From contig CAKRAM010000096.1 in NCBI GenBank assembly GCA_934294965.1, positions 1 through 6,618 on the forward strand: 6,618 bases of DNA, read 5' to 3'. The notes beneath the pieces were generated by a model. It searched no databases, was not told where the DNA came from, and was given only the letters and a program-made list of their open reading frames with translations. The first letter of the stretch is position 1; every line of letters starts with the position of its first letter. The position numbers and the translations under genes were made by a program. Positions 5,607 to 6,618 of this stretch are shown here, in pieces. Source of the DNA: an uncultured Clostridia bacterium (GTDB lineage: Bacteria; Bacillota; Clostridia; Christensenellales; CAG-314).

Positions 5607-6263
5607 ATGAATAAAAAAGAAATTGCAGCCATTATCGACCACACTTATCTTAAACCGGCAAAAAAGAGCCAAATTATTGCGCTTTGCGATCAGGCAAAAC
5701 AATACGGATTTGCTTCGGTATGCGTAAACCCTTGCCACGTTAAACTTGCCGCCAAGCAACTTGAAGGTTCGTCAGTTAAGGTTTGCACGGTTGTGGGATT
5801 CCCTCTCGGAGAAACCACCACTCGCACCAAAATTTACGAAACAAAAGAAGCCATCAAAAACGGCGCAACCGAAATCGATATGGTGCTTAACCAATCTTGG
5901 GCAAAAACCAACAATTGGACAAAAGCCACAAAAGAAATCGAACAAATCAAAAAGGCATGCGGAAACATCACTCTTAAGGTGAGTTTGGAAACCTGCAACC
6001 TTACGGACAAACAAATTGTATCGGCTTGCCAAGCGGCAATCGAAGGCGGCGCAAACTTTGTTAAAACAAGCACCGGCTTTGGAAAGGGCGGCGCAACGGT
6101 GGAAGTTGTTGCTCTTATGGCAGAAACCGTTCACCCCAAGGGATTGAAAGTTAAAGCCAGCGGCGGAATACACAACTACGACGAAGCCATGGCAATGGTA
6201 AACGCAGGTGCGGATCGCATCGGCGCAAGTTGCGGAGTGGAAATTGCCGAAGCGGCAAAATAG
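5607..6263 (+). CDS. deoC: Deoxyribose-phosphate aldolase DeoC
   Basis: DeoC splits 2-deoxyribose 5-phosphate into glyceraldehyde 3-phosphate and acetaldehyde, the last step of deoxynucleoside catabolism, in the cytosol. The 218 residues fit the short class-I form of Bacillota (about 220). Visible motifs are IDHTYLKP at 10-17, VCVNP at 38-42, VVGFPLGE at 62-69, EIDMVLN at 89-95 (proton-relay D91), FVKTSTGF at 151-158 (Schiff-base K153) and VKASGGI at 182-188 (K183). The ATG has an ideal AGGAGG (5597-5602) four bases upstream. A sigma-A promoter lies about 70 bases ahead, but no other deo or nucleoside genes are adjacent. The C-terminal part AGADRIGASCGVEIAE holds the phosphate-binding GASxG motif, so the gene looks intact. 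Confidence 0.97.
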   Translation: MNKKEIAAIIDHTYLKPAKKSQIIALCDQAKQYGFASVCVNPCHVKLAAKQLEGSSVKVCTVVGFPLGETTTRTKIYETKEAIKNGATEIDMVLNQSWAKTNNWTKATKEIEQIKKACGNITLKVSLETCNLTDKQIVSACQAAIEGGANFVKTSTGFGKGGATVEVVALMAETVHPKGLKVKASGGIHNYDEAMAMVNAGADRIGASCGVEIAEAAK

Positions 6264-6274
6264 AAAAAAAACCT

Positions 6275-6303
6275 TTGCGTTTTTGTAACAAAAGTGCTAA
6301 AAT
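6275..6303 (+). promoter_or_regulatory. Possible extended -10 promoter of the small membrane protein gene
   Basis: TTGCGT (6275-6280), a 17-base spacer and TAAAAT (6298-6303), with TG one base before the -10 box. The -35 box matches only half of the consensus, so read-through from deoC may also supply transcripts. Confidence 0.5.
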
Positions 6304-6334
6304 GGCAATAATCTGATTAAGGAGGAATATTGTT

Positions 6335-6559
6335 ATGTCTAAATTCGGGAAAGACTACTTTGGCTTGAACTACATCGTAAGCCTTATTTTGGTCATTATA
6401 CCCGTAACCAACTTTGTGTGCAGCTTTGTTACAAGACTTGCCGAAGGCAGAGTTATTGCAGCAATTTTGCGTCTTGTTTTGGGATGGAACATCATTTGGA
6501 TACTTGACATCATTTTTATGGCGACCACTCACCACATCTTCCGTCTTATAAACTGCTAA
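6335..6559 (+). CDS. Small membrane protein of unknown function
   Basis: The family is not recognised with certainty. The 74-residue product has a short polar start (MSKFGKDYFGLN), a first hydrophobic helix at about 13-31 (YIVSLILVIIPVTNFVCSF), a short loop with charged residues (TRLAEGR, 33-39), a second helix at about 40-62 (VIAAILRLVLGWNIIWILDIIFM), and a tail THHIFRLINC. Two membrane helices with a short basic loop suggest a hairpin in the cytoplasmic membrane. AAGGAGG (6319-6325) lies nine bases before the ATG, and a strong terminator follows within 12 bases, so expression is credible. It resembles short uncharacterised membrane proteins of Clostridia with an FGLNYIVSLIL-type opening (recollection, unverified). 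It is too different from Pmp3/YqaE to be called that. Confidence 0.85.
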   Translation: MSKFGKDYFGLNYIVSLILVIIPVTNFVCSFVTRLAEGRVIAAILRLVLGWNIIWILDIIFMATTHHIFRLINC

Positions 6560-6570
6560 CAAAAAAATGC

Positions 6571-6601
6571 GACTGCCGCTCTTTTGCGGCAGTCATTTTT
6601 T
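6571..6601 (+). terminator. Intrinsic terminator after the small membrane protein gene
   Basis: GACTGCCGC (6571-6579) and GCGGCAGTC (6586-6594) form a perfect nine-pair stem with a six-base loop, followed by ATTTTTT. An A run at 6561-6567 means it could also end minus-strand transcripts coming from beyond the window. Confidence 0.93.
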
Positions 6602-6618
6602 ATGCCGTGCGGTTTGTG

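Noticed and set aside
6244..6290. Terminator directly after deoC
   Set aside because: The GCCG-AAG-CGGC stem lies in the last codons and is followed by A, not T, and the later AAAAAC/GTTTTT pairing is too weak to call.

Overview
The window looks like chromosomal DNA of a low-to-mid GC, anaerobic Bacillota (Clostridia-type) bacterium. This is inferred from strong AGGAGG-type ribosome binding sites, TTGnnn-17-TATAAT-like promoters, a small clostridial 2[4Fe-4S] ferredoxin, the trmN(yabB)-rsmI gene pair known from Bacillota, and a cobalamin riboswitch ahead of a Gram-positive-style surface protein. No tRNA, rRNA, CRISPR array, insertion sequence or phage gene was seen.

Layout. Positions 1-1207 (minus strand) hold the first 402 codons of a secreted GLUG-repeat surface protein. 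Its reading frame is open to the window edge, so it has no stop here, and it carries a 278-residue (834-base) internal duplication. Its long leader (1208-1661) contains a cobalamin riboswitch and an intrinsic terminator behind a good promoter (1668-1696), so vitamin B12 very probably controls the surface protein. Positions 1795-3444 (minus) carry two RNA-modification enzymes, a TrmN6/YabB-type tRNA methyltransferase followed by RsmI. Positions 3597-3767 (minus) encode a 56-residue ferredoxin with its own promoter and terminator. Between it and the next gene lies a plus-strand relic of the first AAA+ domain of ClpB (about 3951-4127). Positions 4166-4963 (minus) encode a Cof-type HAD phosphatase with a GTG start, its own promoter and a hairpin-rich leader.

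Positions 5045-5606 hold no convincing protein gene. They contain a very strong minus-strand terminator with a UUCG loop (5133-5167) and no recognisable gene upstream of it, which suggests an unannotated small RNA or decayed gene. Divergent from this, on the plus strand, deoC (deoxyribose-phosphate aldolase, 5607-6263) has a clear promoter and RBS. It is followed by a small two-helix membrane protein of unknown function (6335-6559) and a strong terminator.

The genes mostly form separate transcription units, and only trmN-rsmI look like one operon. The most interesting points are the riboswitch-controlled GLUG protein (a possible surface factor for cobalamin capture), the ClpB relic, and the orphan terminator next to deoC.
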